Below are positions 10,915-21,604 of a DNA stretch of 64,000 nt, piece by piece. The stretch comes from Isoetes taiwanensis. Lineage: Eukaryota; Streptophyta; Lycopodiopsida; Isoetales; Isoetaceae. A model generated the notes under the pieces. That model made no database searches, was not told where the DNA came from, and saw nothing but the letters and a program-made list of their open reading frames with translations. Each line of letters opens with the position of its first letter. The stretch's first letter is position 1. The stretch is taken from contig JAJEKV010000019.1 in the NCBI GenBank assembly GCA_021234155.1, positions 2,131,200-2,195,199 of the forward strand, given 5' to 3'. The translations under genes were made by a program, and so were the position numbers.

Positions 10915-11465
10915 CCCACCCTTCCCCCCCTTAAAATTGTTATTTATATGTTCATATTTGTTATAATTGTGGCGTGGGCGGCGTGACCCGACCCTCGCTT
11001 TTTGAGGTGTAAATGTTGTTTTTTTTGTCGCGTGGCACGCGGCGTGACCCGACCCTCGCTTTTGAGGTTTTTCTCTATTGGTTTTTGTTGGTGATGTGCG
11101 TGTCCGAGGGGTGATACGCGACCCGGTATTTCGGTGGAGCGTGGGTTTTTTGGGAACGTTTAGCGACCTGCGTTGTCCAAGCCCTTTGCAGAGATTTTAT
11201 CACTAGGGTTTTCCTCAAAACCCGAAGGTATGGTTTTTAATCCCGGCGATAAACTCTCGGCAGGTACACTAGCCAACATCTATAGCACACAATTTTATTT
11301 GGGGTCCAGGTGTTATAACTGGATATTCCCTATGGTTTTCATTTTTTGGGTAGCCTGCGATGTGCAGCTACCCACCCTATACCATTGTAGAAAAAACTGC
11401 TGAGATGAATGAAAAGCCTATCTATCGGGATGTTGTTGTGTTCATGCGAGTCGTAGTGCAAGAAT
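10687..11465 (+). repeat. 43-bp direct repeat pair (TATCGGGATGTTGTTGTG)
   Basis: Copies at 10687-10729 and 11423-11465 differ by about one inserted base. Between them lie two copies of a GGCGTGACCCGACCCTCGC block at about 10977 and 11041, so the whole 10.3-11.5 kb interval is a mosaic of short direct repeats. Confidence 0.85.
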
Positions 11466-11469
11466 TTGC

Positions 11470-12180
11470 AATGATTGTAACTAGTCCCTCTTTTACCTCA
11501 TTGTGGTTTACATTTAAAGACTATCATCCATAAAGACCTCTTTCATTAGCTTCTTCTATACTTCGTTTTCATAGGCAAATTGTAAATTTAGACTTCTTGT
11601 TTTTGTGAGCTTGAGATGTAATAGTAGTTAATCCCCTGTCTACATAGCCTTTGCTTTTCATTCTTGTGCTAGCCTTTTTCTATTGTCTTCATCCATAAAT
11701 GAAGTCAAAATGGTAAGTTAATATCCCGTCTATGTAGCTTTTGCTTGTGTTTCACCCTTTTTACATTGTCTTCATCCATTTTGATGCTTCCCAATCACAT
11801 AAGTTAATGGTTAAGGTGGGCATTTGTGCTTTTCAATTCTGAAGGCTGGAAGCTCGTGTTAGGGACAATGATTGTGCAATGGATTATCATGTTATATTTT
11901 TCCATATGCATGGTTTGGCCAAAACTTAACTATTTTAAATAGTATTTTTCATTGTTTTGCCCTAACCTTTAGTCGAAAATCATCAAGTACCTAACAATAT
12001 TGTAGCTTTTTGTATGGTCATCTACATGCTTTGCGTCTAAGGTGTGGCTTGATTTTTTGGGTTTATAGGTGATTATCACCGCCGAAACATTAGATATGTT
12101 GTGCTTTAGTATGTTGATATTAATTATTGTGTAGAGCCATTGTGAAATATACGTGCTGGAGTTGTGTAGACATCTTTTAG
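11470..12180. other. No gene recognised
   Basis: T-rich intergenic or intronic sequence. TAGCCTTTGCTTTTCAT and related short phrases recur near 11645 and 11740, but no reading frame or structured element is supported. Confidence 0.45.
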
Positions 12181-12182
12181 GC

Positions 12183-12650
12183 CTACCATACCGTCTTTGT
12201 ACCTTGCTTGCTCATGTGTCCAAAACATCTTAATATGCACCTGAAATACACTTTCTCATCCTTGTTTGCCTTCTTCTTCCACAAACCTTTATCTAACATA
12301 TATAACTCTCCTATGAAAATTCTTTTGGAATATTCTTTTAAGATGCTTATTTCTGAAGCCGCCACGTACCATTCTGAGGAAAAAATAGATATTAAAAAAA
12401 ATCCAAGAAATGGGGAGAAAAAAGGTCGTTCGTCCCATTTCTCTGATTCATCAACTCGCAGTTCTTCGAATTCGAGCTGCAGCTCTATCTGGTCCTCTTT
12501 GCCAGATTCTTTGCCGTTTTTGGCACCCTGCAAATCTCTTTTCTTTGTGCTGCCGATCCAACCTGTAAAAATGTTTAATGGATGAATGTTTACCGGCTGG
12601 CCAAGCTTAATCCGACCCCTGGCAGTAATCAACCTTCCTTGGGACCACAA
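12183..12650 (-). CDS. Hypothetical ORF, 155 codons, possible exon
   Basis: The N-terminal half is strongly charged, with a GKEDQIELQLEFEELRVDESEKWDE stretch that looks like genuine coding sequence (shown here only by its position, about residues 50-75). The C-terminal half is hydrophobic and less convincing. A pyrimidine-rich TTTTTACAG just upstream on the minus strand, near residue 30, could be a 3' splice site, so the real exon may begin there. No family is recognised. Confidence 0.3.
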   Translation of the reverse strand: MWSQGRLITARGRIKLGQPVNIHPLNIFTGWIGSTKKRDLQGAKNGKESGKEDQIELQLEFEELRVDESEKWDERPFFSPFLGFFLISIFSSEWYVAASEISILKEYSKRIFIGELYMLDKGLWKKKANKDEKVYFRCILRCFGHMSKQGTKTVW

Positions 12651-13372
12651 TCGCAGCCTCGGGCTGCAAATCCGAGCTTAAGGCTTGAATCTTGATTCAA
12701 ATAGCTAAGTCTGATAGCAGAATCGGCCCTCCTATTCTTCTGATCCAATTTCGTGTCCAGCCCAATTCCTCCTTCTGGCTTTATAATCTGCCTTCTGAAG
12801 TTCACTGGCAGTCCCCTAGGACCAAAACCGGCCAGCTCATGCTTTTACCCGATCCAAATCCATTTCCTATTGCTCAACTCATCGATCTGGCAACCGGATC
12901 TGATACGAGCTCGTTCCCTTCTGTTTTATAACAGTTCAATGAACCCATCCAATAACTTAGTGCCACGTGTCCATTTAACAAATATTAACATCCATAGCTA
13001 ACTTATTGCAAAAAATAGACATAGTGGATGATAGTGGATGATGTGATAGTGACCATGCACTATTAGTACCAAGGGTCGAAATTAAGGGGGTTCCGGCAAA
13101 TTTGAGGTATTTTTCTCAAAAATCCGATAAGTATAAATGCAGGGCAGCATTTTTGCTGATTAGTGTGAAATCTAAATTCGAGGCCTGATTATTACGTCTT
13201 TAGGGTCATGCTTTTTAAAGCTCTTAAAACCCCAATTTACCATCCCATTCAAGGGAATGGATCTCAAGTGTTCTTGCCTTTCAATGGGTTGTTTATTCGA
13301 AAATTTTTATTTCGAAATGCCTTTCATAATGCTTGGGTCTGGAACTAACACTAAGCCAGTAAAGAGAAATGT

Positions 13373-13408
13373 TCGCGGCGGCCTTGGCCGCCGCGATAAA
13401 TTTCTTGT
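13373..13408 (+). repeat. GC-rich 11-bp-arm hairpin
   Basis: TCGCGGCGGCC and GGCCGCCGCGA flank a TT loop (13373-13396) inside AT-rich DNA. It is followed by TAAATTTCTTGT. This resembles the Helitron-type ends near 4.85 and 7.25 kb but ends in CTTG instead of CTRR, so the class is unclear. Confidence 0.6.
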
Positions 13409-13409
13409 A

Positions 13410-16265
13410 TTAAATAATAATAAGTTTGTTAAAACCATGGTTTGAGACTTGTGAAATGATTGAATGTCATGCATATCTAGACAATATGATATTGTAGTGC
13501 AACGTGGTGCTACCATTATGAATAACCATTGGAAAGCAATATTGGTATTGTGGAGATCATATTTCTATATGTGTCTTATTGGTCATTTCTTATGTTTTGT
13601 TCCTTCTTACAAACATTTTGTCAACATGAACCTCTCCTCCTTGCATTAGCTTGCTCTCAACTTTTTTATTTTCCTTAGCTTCGGCGATGGCACTCTCTGA
13701 GCTCATCTGCTCTTCTGCTACAACAGTTCGGACTCAATCTTCAAGGGTTTCAGTAAAACTATCCTTGTCAAATATGCCTCCCAAGCATTTCCCATTCACC
13801 TCTATGCCTCTTATTGCTACCCTTGATCATAAAAAATGATATGCAGATTGTCAGAGGAAATTACAAGCACCTTCATGCATTCACTTGCTTTACTTATCCA
13901 CAATCAATGAATCTGCATTAAGTTCTATAAGCTTGTGTAACCGCCTTTTCCTTGAATTGTTTTCTAGTTGTAGAATCAAACTTTGCGATACCTTGGTGCA
14001 AACCTTGCTAAAGCCTTCTAGTGTGCCTTTTGCTTGGGTTGGGGGTGTTGCGCAATCGGGTTGAAAAACTAATCTAGTCATGATGTACACAATGGGATCA
14101 AAGTTGTGTATGATTGTAGTCAAGAAATGTTGTGGTAGATGTCGAGCAATAGTAAACATGTGGTTAATTGACGTCCAATGATGTGACAATGTAATGCATT
14201 TGGATGACTAAATGTAGGGGTGCGTGTCAAAACATACTATCACATGAATGCAAATTCCAGTGGCTACAACATGGCCAACACATTAATATCTATGCTTTGT
14301 GCTCACCTGCATTATGAATTTGGCATGCTATAGCCAATCTTGTCTTTCATGGTAGTAAAGTATTTTGTTCAATATAGGGACGGGAGGGGTTGGTTCTCAA
14401 GTACTTTATGATTACTAATGCTAAACTCTAGTAAATGTTTGACATGTCAGTTCGTTTACTAATGCTAAACTCTAGTAAATGTTTGACATGTCAGTTCGTT
14501 TGCTTAGGGATAAATAATGAGATCCATACAACAAATTGTAAAAACAATAGTTGAAGTTTCTATTTATTAGACAATAGTTACAATTGTGCCAAATTTTTGT
14601 TCTAGTCATTGACTGCAAATCATTGTCTACAATAAATGGTGTGCAACAGTGCAACACAATGATGCTTAAAAAATGTCAAAAATGATTGATCTTGATTTTT
14701 TTAAAATCTTTGCTTTAAGTCACAAATCAATATCTACAATAAATGGGGTTTGCTTTAAGTCAAGAGCTTGGGAAGCCTTTTGTACAATAAAGACAACGGC
14801 TTCGTTTTAGTTATGGGAAGGATTCTTGTAGTTTGTTTAAAGATATGATGGTGGGAGGGGCCAATAAAGATGCAACCAATGCTTTCAATTTGCAAACGCA
14901 TTGATTCACTTATTATGGCTGGGGACATTAAGGTCTATAATGCAGTTCTCTATTCTTGGCACACAATGACACGAACAGATTGTAGCATTAGAGATTATGT
15001 TTTCTTGATCTTTTAAATCCCAAGTTATTTAGGGTTAGTGTAGGGGTTGCTTGCTTATATTGTTGCAGATCTCCATTGCAAAGTTATAACACGTCTCTGA
15101 ATAGCTCTTTCAAGGCTAAAAAATTTGTGCTATGAGCTTCGATTTTCTGCGCCATGGCATGTCATGTTTCTGCTTCAAATACTTCAATTTAGATCGAAAC
15201 CATAAGTTACTTCAATTCAATTGCTATTAACAGGATGACTTAAAATTAGAGCATGTCATCTTAGGGCCCTCAAGGATTTGGACACGACCTCCAAGGTTAC
15301 CATGACCACATGGCTTTAACAATGAAGGAGATGCCACTGATGACATGTGCCTTCAAAATGGCCGCCAAAAGCATACCATAGCACCAAAATTTGCACCATC
15401 TACATGCAATAAGGAAATGAATTAGAGCAAGGACTGACATGGACAGGTGTATAGTAGAGGACAACCTTACTTGGACACCTTATTGAAAAGAATACAAACA
15501 ACCCTGTGATTTGATATGAAAAGAATAGCTATAGGGCATTCTACCCTAAACCCCTAAACCCTCCTTATTGATGTACCCTTTGCAAAAGAATAAATGACCA
15601 GCCAACGATGCCTTCTTTAGTTATGACGAACTTGATTATCTCCTGCAAAACCATAAAAACATCACGCTAATGTTCTATGCATGTGCAAACATAACAATGA
15701 ACATAATGGAACTCATATAAATGATAAAACCGAAGCGCCAATAGGAAAGATCTTTGAGAAAACAATAAGTAGAAAAATGAAAGCTGGTAAACCCAAGTTC
15801 TTTGCAAACATTTGTTCATGGAAACACCAAAAGAAATGCAAATCCTAAAAAAAAAAAGCAACGTTAAAATGCATCACGGCTTTGTTCTTTGCTACATTAT
15901 GAAAAACATCAGGCCTACAAAATCGAATGAATATTTCTATAAACACACCTTTGCATCATCGGTCGGGTTCCTTTAATTGAACAAAAGGCTGGAGCAGTTT
16001 GTTAAGGCACCCGGTTTTGCGGGTAAATGATCCGGTTTTTCTAAGAGGTCCCTTTCTAATACTTTTATGATACTATATGTTGTGGAGAATTGTGCATGGT
16101 AAAGCTATTATCACCGGGGGTGCAAATAGTAGTCGCAAAGTACCTTTTCTCGGGGTTCATGGTCAAGATTTTTCTCTTCAAAGCAATTATAATTTTACGT
16201 AGAATAAATGCGAGAATTGAAAGCTAATGATGTAATCTAAGAACTGAAAGCTAACGATGAAAACT
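13410..16265. other. Long gene-free stretch
   Basis: Only short, unsupported frames are present. Structured features are a perfect 44-bp tandem duplication at 14414-14501 and small A/T runs. No transposon coding sequence is visible. Confidence 0.5.
14414..14501 (+). repeat. 44-bp tandem duplication
   Basis: Two essentially identical head-to-tail units beginning ACTAATGCTAAACTCTAGT. Confidence 0.95.
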
Positions 16266-16270
16266 GAATT

Positions 16271-16554
16271 GAAACCCTTATAGATGTACTCTTCTTTTAT
16301 TCCTTAGCTCAGGTCCTTAGGCCTAATTGGAGATATAAGCTATACCAGGTTACATATGCATCAGTCAATATATGAGTAATACTCCATGAGTAAATCTACA
16401 GCAAGAACCTTACTGAAACCCTTACAGATGTACTCTTCTTTTATTCCTTAGCTCAGGTCCTTAGGCCTAATTGGAGATATAAGCTATACCAGTTACATAT
16501 GCATCAGTCAATATATGAGTAATACTCCATGAGTAAATCTACAGCAAGTACCTT
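16271..16554 (+). repeat. 144-bp tandem duplication
   Basis: Units 16271-16414 and 16415-16554 are nearly identical (one or two substitutions and a one-base indel), starting GAAACCCTTA.AGATGTACT and ending in ..ACAGCAAG.ACC. The low divergence marks a recent event. Confidence 0.95.
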
Positions 16555-17179
16555 TTTAAGCAATCACTTTACTGATTTAACAAACATGTAGATATAGAAA
16601 ATTCAAGAACCCATAACAAAAACAACTATATACGGGAATATGAGGCTATATGAAATGAACAACTTGTGCCACTTGTTTGTTTTCTTGCAATAAGGATCCC
16701 TCTATATGTTGGCACATATAGCAGTAGCAACAAATAAAAAGAAAGCAAAAAGACATATGTTCAATACAATGTTAAACACAAAGGAGAGGGACAACAAATA
16801 AATCCGAGAGCAATACTTTGAGTGATGCTTCTAATTGCTGTCTAATGTAATCATGTGGTCTAAAGATGACCATCTACTTTATGACAATGCAGATGAATAT
16901 GTACAGGTTTGGTTGGAGGCTCTTTCCTATTTATATGTATGAAGATGGCAAATGATTAAGCTGCGTGACATTGATAAATTCCTACAACATATTGAATCTC
17001 AAGAGAGGCACACGACCACATCTTAATCCATAAAAAAAGCCAATTCAAACCTGGATGATGGGTGGAAAATCGGTACTGGGTAGCAGAAATCACCGTCCGG
17101 ACGCCGCTTACAAGTGCTTAAAATCGGTGTGTTTTAAACACGACGTGCGTGATTGAAGTATTGACATTTAGGGTGCGCG

Positions 17180-17864
17180 TCCGTCAAATGACACAACCAC
17201 CCCAATTCTGGGTCCACACTTAAAAACAACAGTAAAAAAAAGACCACATGTCGTTGTTCAAAAAAATCTACATGTGGTTATGTGGAGGCGTGGTTTATTA
17301 AGAAGGCGGTGTAGTTTTTTTTAAGGAGCTATAGTTTTTTTTTTTTTGGAAGGTGTGGTCTTTTTTTAAGGTGTGGTTTTTTTAAAGGAAGTGTTGTTTG
17401 TTTTTTAAGAGGGTGTTGTTTTTAAGAAGGCGTTTTTTGAGATGTGGTTTATAACTAGGTGTAGTTGTTTTTTATGGAAGTGTAGTTTTTTGAGGTGTGG
17501 TTTATAAGGAGGTGTAGTTTTAAAGTGGTTGTTTTTTAAGGAAGTATAGTTTTCTGAAGTGGTGTGATTTTTTTAATCGAGGTGTTGTTTTTTGAGGTGT
17601 GGTTTATAAGTAAGTGTAGTTTTTAAATAGTCGTTTTTTTAAAGAAGTGTGGTTTATAAGTGGGTGTAGTTTTTAAGTGGCTGTTTTTTAATGAAGTATG
17701 GTTTTCTGAAGTTTAGTTTTTAAGAAGCTACGTTTTAAGAAGTATGGTTTTTTTGAGGTGTAGGTGCAGTTTTTAAGTAGCTAAGTATGGTTTTTTGAGG
17801 TGTAGTTTATCAGTAGATGTAGTTTTTAAGTGATTGTTTTTTTAAGAAGTGCGGTTTTCTGAAT
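17180..17864 (+). repeat. GT-rich satellite-like array (family W), left part
   Basis: After a unique-looking boundary containing ACCACCCCAATTCTGGGTCC, the sequence becomes a degenerate array of GGTGTGGTTTATAAG, GGTGTAGTTTTTAAGTGG and AAGGAAGTATGGTTTT phrases. Longer units of roughly 60-70 bp are detectable. The array is interrupted by element X and resumes at 19125-19190. The reverse complement of the same boundary sits at the right end of the array at 28.15-28.73 kb. Confidence 0.75.
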
Positions 17865-19124
17865 ATGTAGCATAATAACAGGGGGTTTTCTTTGTGTTTT
17901 TGTACGCTTTTCACTAAGGTTTTCCTATGATTTCGTGATGTATTCAAATGGATGTACTCATGCGTATATCTAGAGTGCACCATTTCTGAGCCATTGATTT
18001 TAGCCTTTTTTTTTTCCAATGGTCAACAACCAATGGCTCACAACAAAAGCCCTTTTTTTGTGCGTGTGGTGCATAATGGTCAACAACCAATGGCTCACAA
18101 CAAAAGCCCTCTTTTTGTGTGTGTGGTGCATAATGGTCTTTTTGTGCATGTGGTGCATAATGGTCAACAACCAATGGCTCACAACAAAAGCCCTCCCGAG
18201 CCAACAAAAGCCCTCTTTTTTGTGTGTGTGTGGTGCATAATGGGCACATGAAGGGCTTGAAGCGGCGCATGTAGTGCCGTTTCCATGGCAACACATTTCT
18301 TATCATAACTTTTTGATCGAGCTCTGTTTGAGATGATTTTTATTGCGTTGGAAAGCTATCTCCGAGATCTTTTTGATAGTGTATGATATGGATATGTTTG
18401 GTTAAGTTATCTATGCTAAAACAGCAATTTTTCATCCGGGTTTGGTAGGCTTTCACATCATACCAGCTGATTAATACAGGATTGCGCTATAGGATATTGT
18501 TTTATGGCTCATTCCAAATGAAGCTTGCAAAAAATTACCATGCATTTTTAGATTTTGAGGCAGTTATTAAGCAAATTCAAAGGCTTCTAGATCCTTGTGC
18601 TAACAATTAGAAAAGTTTCCCACTTTGGTTTCTCACCACAAGAATCCATGGAGGCCAAAGGCTGCTGTTAAATTCCAGTTGAAAAATGTTTGTGTATGGG
18701 TGTTGCAAACTTTATGACTTTCAGAATAATGGGATCAATCCGCTATATCTTTATGGTAACTTTTACTTATGTTCTATTTGTTTTATTGTGATGAAATTCA
18801 AAAGCTACAGGTGATGAAAGCCTCAAATGAATTCTAGTTTTTTTCTGGTTTGAATTCTAAAATTTTTGTCACACCGGGAGGGGGGGGGGGGGAGGCGTCC
18901 CTAAGGCCCCGAAGGGGCCAAAAAAAATTTTTTGCAACACAAACCATTAACATCCAACATATAAAAATTAAATCCTCCAACACATAACAACCAACACATA
19001 ACAACCATAACAACCAATACATAACTACCATTGACATTAATTAACACAACCATTGGGTCCAACACATTTAAATTAAAATCCCCCTTAAACCCCCTTTGGT
19101 TTGGGTGCATATTTACACGGGGGG
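17865..19124 (+). mobile_element. Element X, copy 1 (1.26 kb, non-coding)
   Basis: The segment starts ATGTAGCATAATAACAGGGG and ends near GTGCATATTTACACGGGG. It is largely identical to 60142-61257, where the empty site can be read from a sister copy. Inside it carry a minisatellite, a CATAACTTTTTGATC..TTGGAAAGC module, a poly-G run and an ACAACCAACACATAACA-rich right end. Here it interrupts a GT-rich array that continues on both sides. There is no coding capacity, no clear terminal inverted repeat and no obvious target duplication, so the class is unknown. Confidence 0.85.
18018..18240 (+). repeat. Minisatellite inside element X copy 1
   Basis: About three full units of roughly 57 bp plus partial ones, containing GTGGTGCATAATGGTCAACA and CAATGGCTCACAACAAAAGC. 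Element X at 60.1 kb has fewer units (60294-60395), so the array length varies among copies. Confidence 0.9.
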
Positions 19125-19190
19125 TTTATAACTAGGTGTAGTTTTTAAGTAGCTATTTCTTAAGGAAGTATGGTTTTTTTGAGTTTTTTT
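19125..19190 (+). repeat. GT-rich array, right part after element X
   Basis: TTTATAACTAGGTGTAGTTTTT and AAGGAAGTATGG units continue the array that stops at 17864. This shows that element X was inserted into a pre-existing array. Confidence 0.7.
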
Positions 19191-19980
19191 TTAGGCTTTA
19201 TCTTAAGCAAAGCACCACCACCTGGAATATTGTTTGTGTGCTTAATTTGGGAATATAACATATTGTTGTATATTCATAAAAAATACCTTCAACAGTTGGA
19301 TCCAAGGTGGCTCAAACATGCCACGTGGCCCCAACATGGAACAATTGGAGTTTATTCTAGAGCCCAATGCTATGGTGTATTTTTTTCGTGGTGGTACGAG
19401 TCCCCCATGCTGTATTTTTTTCATAGTGGTGGCAATGGTTGCCAAAGGTAAAAAAAATCTTTGCCTCTCTTTCCAAAGCTAAAAGCCATGACTTTTCAAT
19501 TTTAGAATATTATTATGGCCATGCAATAAAATCCTTCCTCAACTAGGCATTCAATCCATTCATCATCTCTAAGTTTAAGAAAACATTAAGATCCCATAGT
19601 ATGAGCAAGAACCTCAGTGTATTTACTTGAATATGTATTATGCACCCCTGTAGTATGTATTCCAAACTTACCATTGTATTGTAGGGAATAAACGAAATTC
19701 GAACCTCAAATATCTTGTCAATTCAAATTTACCAATTTTGAGCACACACATGTTTAGAGTGCACAAATGTTTTATCCGGCCGAAATTGTAGCATCCTTGA
19801 TTTCATAAAAATGGCTATACCATTAAAGTAAAAGGAGCAAGGCATACCAAAGTCATCTCAATGAGCCAAATGCGAGCTTTTGGAAAACACCTAGCATTTA
19901 AAAGAGGCATTGAAGCCAATATCAGGTTTCAGCTCTCATTCTAGGATATATGAAGAGCTTCCTATCATTCTAAGCTATAT
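19191..19980. other. No gene recognised
   Basis: Intergenic DNA. GGTGGCTCAAACATGCCACG near 19310 is an isolated unit of the minisatellite seen at 21.6-22.7 kb. Confidence 0.5.
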
Positions 19981-19984
19981 GAAG

Positions 19985-20085
19985 ATATAGCCCCCATACT
20001 ATATATCATTAGACAGATCACAAAGAGGGCTTTCTAACGCATCAAATTTCATCCAGAACGGACTTCTGGATCAAAAGTTATGATT
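19985..20085 (-). repeat. Diverged copy of an element X internal module
   Basis: On the minus strand, ATCATAACTTTTGATCCAGA followed by GATGA, GCGTT.GAAAGC and CTCTTTG spacing matches the module at about 18300-18390 and 60455-60545, with many substitutions. The X termini are absent here, so it is a fragment or an independently mobile module. Confidence 0.55.
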
Positions 20086-20109
20086 AAAACTGTATTCATA
20101 AAAAATTTG

Positions 20110-20400
20110 AACTTTCTGACGAAATATATGACGATTTTTCTGACGAATCTCATGACGATATGTCTGACGAAATGCCCCGACTTGATATGTCCGGTTTAAA
20201 AACCTGGCGAAAAATTTCGACGAAAACTGACATTTCACCGGACGAAACTTTTGGACGAATAGCGGCGATATATTTTGACTTAAGATCGGCGAATAATCGA
20301 CGATTGATGTGGCGAATGTTCGGCGCAAAATCGCCAAAAATCGTCGAAGAGTTATTCGTCGATATTTTCATCGATATAAACGCCGGGTCAAATCTTTGTG
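20110..20400. other. CpG-dense block with degenerate GACGAAA words
   Basis: CG dinucleotides occur every few bases, often in TCTGACGAA, GGCGAA and GTCGA words, within DNA that is otherwise CpG-poor. Open frames on both strands here are probably a by-product of composition. The block abuts the left arm of the large inverted repeat. It could be an unmethylated regulatory island or part of the same mobile unit. Confidence 0.6.
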
Positions 20401-21534
20401 GACAGTCGACATCGTCTCGGGGTAATATTGAAGTTTGAGTCCATTGGCGAAGTCAATTCATCGCTGCGGAGTGGGAGAGTTGCTGATCCATGGCGGGGGA
20501 GCCGGAGGGGGACTTTTGGGGCGAAATGCTTCAAGAAGGTTTTAAGGGTCCATCTTCTGGCGTCAACACCCTCCCTGTACTTGATGACATTGTGCAAGAT
20601 CCTGATCGAATCTGATGAGGATATGGCCTCCAAAACATAAACCTTGTGTGTTGCTAGGTTATTGAAGGGTTTACGTTATGGAGGTCGAGTTTTAGTCGGT
20701 TGCACTTGGGACATGGTCGAGAAGCTGCAGTTGAAAACACAAAGGAATAGGAATTGATGGAATGGGGTTTGGATTTATCCTCATCCCAGTGTTGCAATTA
20801 GAAGTCAAGAGCGCCTTTTGCAGTAGCAAAATTGTTTGGGATCATTCGGGATGGCCAATAGATCCAAACTCTGTTATTTTTGTTGCCATGGCTCCGCATA
20901 CATACTTAGAAAAGGTGCACCTAGTTATCCAAGAAAATGACCACATTTTGACAATAACCTAGGTACACATAGGGTTTACTTTTCGGAGGCCAAAACATGG
21001 TCATTTTTTAGGATAACTAAGTGCATCTTTTCTAAACATACATGCGGAGCCATGCCAACTGAAATAACAGAGTTTGGATCTATTGGGCATCTCGAATGAT
21101 CCCAAATAATTTTGCTATCTTGATTTCTAATTGCCACACTAGGAGGAGGATAAATCCAAACCCCATTCCGTCAGTTCCTATTGCTTTGTGTTTTCAATTG
21201 CAGCTTCTCGACCATGTCCCATGTGCAACCAACTAAAACTCGACCTCCATAATGTAAACCCTTCAATAACCTAGCAACACACAGGGTTTATGTTTTGGAG
21301 GCCATATCCTAGTCAGATTCGGCCAGGATCTTGCACAATGTCATGACGTAGAGGGATGGTGTTGATGCCAAAAGACGGACCCTTAAAACCTTCCGGAAGC
21401 AGTTCGCCCCAAAGGTCCTCTCTCGAAGGCCCCTGGCCATGGACGGGCAATTCTTCCACTCCGGAACTGTGAACTGACTCTGCCAATGGACTCAAAACTT
21501 CAACAATACCCTGGAGACCCGACGTCAGACTGTC
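20401..21534. repeat. Large inverted repeat, arms about 550 bp, spacer about 40 bp
   Basis: Arms 20401-20950 and 20991-21534 are reverse complements with scattered substitutions and a short indel. Corresponding landmarks in both arms include GGGTTTGGATTTATCCTC, GCTTCTCGACCATGTCCCA-type and AACCTAGCAACACACA.GGTTTAT-type blocks. Each arm contains, outermost, the same coding-like tail and stop codon, followed by a shared 3'-UTR-like stretch. Transcription through it would make a long hairpin RNA. Confidence 0.9.
20488..20615 (+). pseudogene. Gene 3'-end fragment in left arm (unknown protein)
   Basis: The plus-strand frame starting near ATGGCGGGGGAG reads ..DFWGEMLQEGFKGP..GVNTLP..DDIVQDPDRI and stops at TGA 20613-20615. 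The right-arm frame has the same C-terminus with conservative changes, which suggests that this was once protein-coding. Upstream the frame is shifted. I do not recognise the protein. Confidence 0.45.
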
Positions 21535-21603
21535 GATCGCAGGACGCTTCGCGGTTCGATAAGTTCTCCCGGACGGATCTTGGATTTTTTTGAACCTGCT
21601 CAA
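21313..21603 (-). pseudogene. Gene 3'-end fragment in right arm (unknown protein)
   Basis: A 96-codon frame with IDSLTSGLQGIVEVLSPLAE and LWGELLPEGFKGP stretches ends in the same ..DIVQDP.RI stop as the left arm, on the opposite strand. It is longer and less broken than its partner. Its first residues lie outside the inverted repeat, so the donor gene may have extended further. Family unknown. Confidence 0.45.
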
Positions 21604-21604
21604 A

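Noticed and set aside
15541-15564. Telomere-like CCCTAAACCCCTAAACCC
   Set aside because: Only about three imperfect units; too short for an interstitial telomere array.
17944-18306. ORFs with repeated EGFCCEPLVVDHYAPH or related units
   Set aside because: They are read-outs of the non-coding minisatellite in element X; frame and length differ between the two X copies.
20071-20438. Overlapping ORFs on both strands in the CpG-rich block
   Set aside because: Open frames follow from the GACGAA-type composition, which avoids stop codons; no domain and no agreement between strands.
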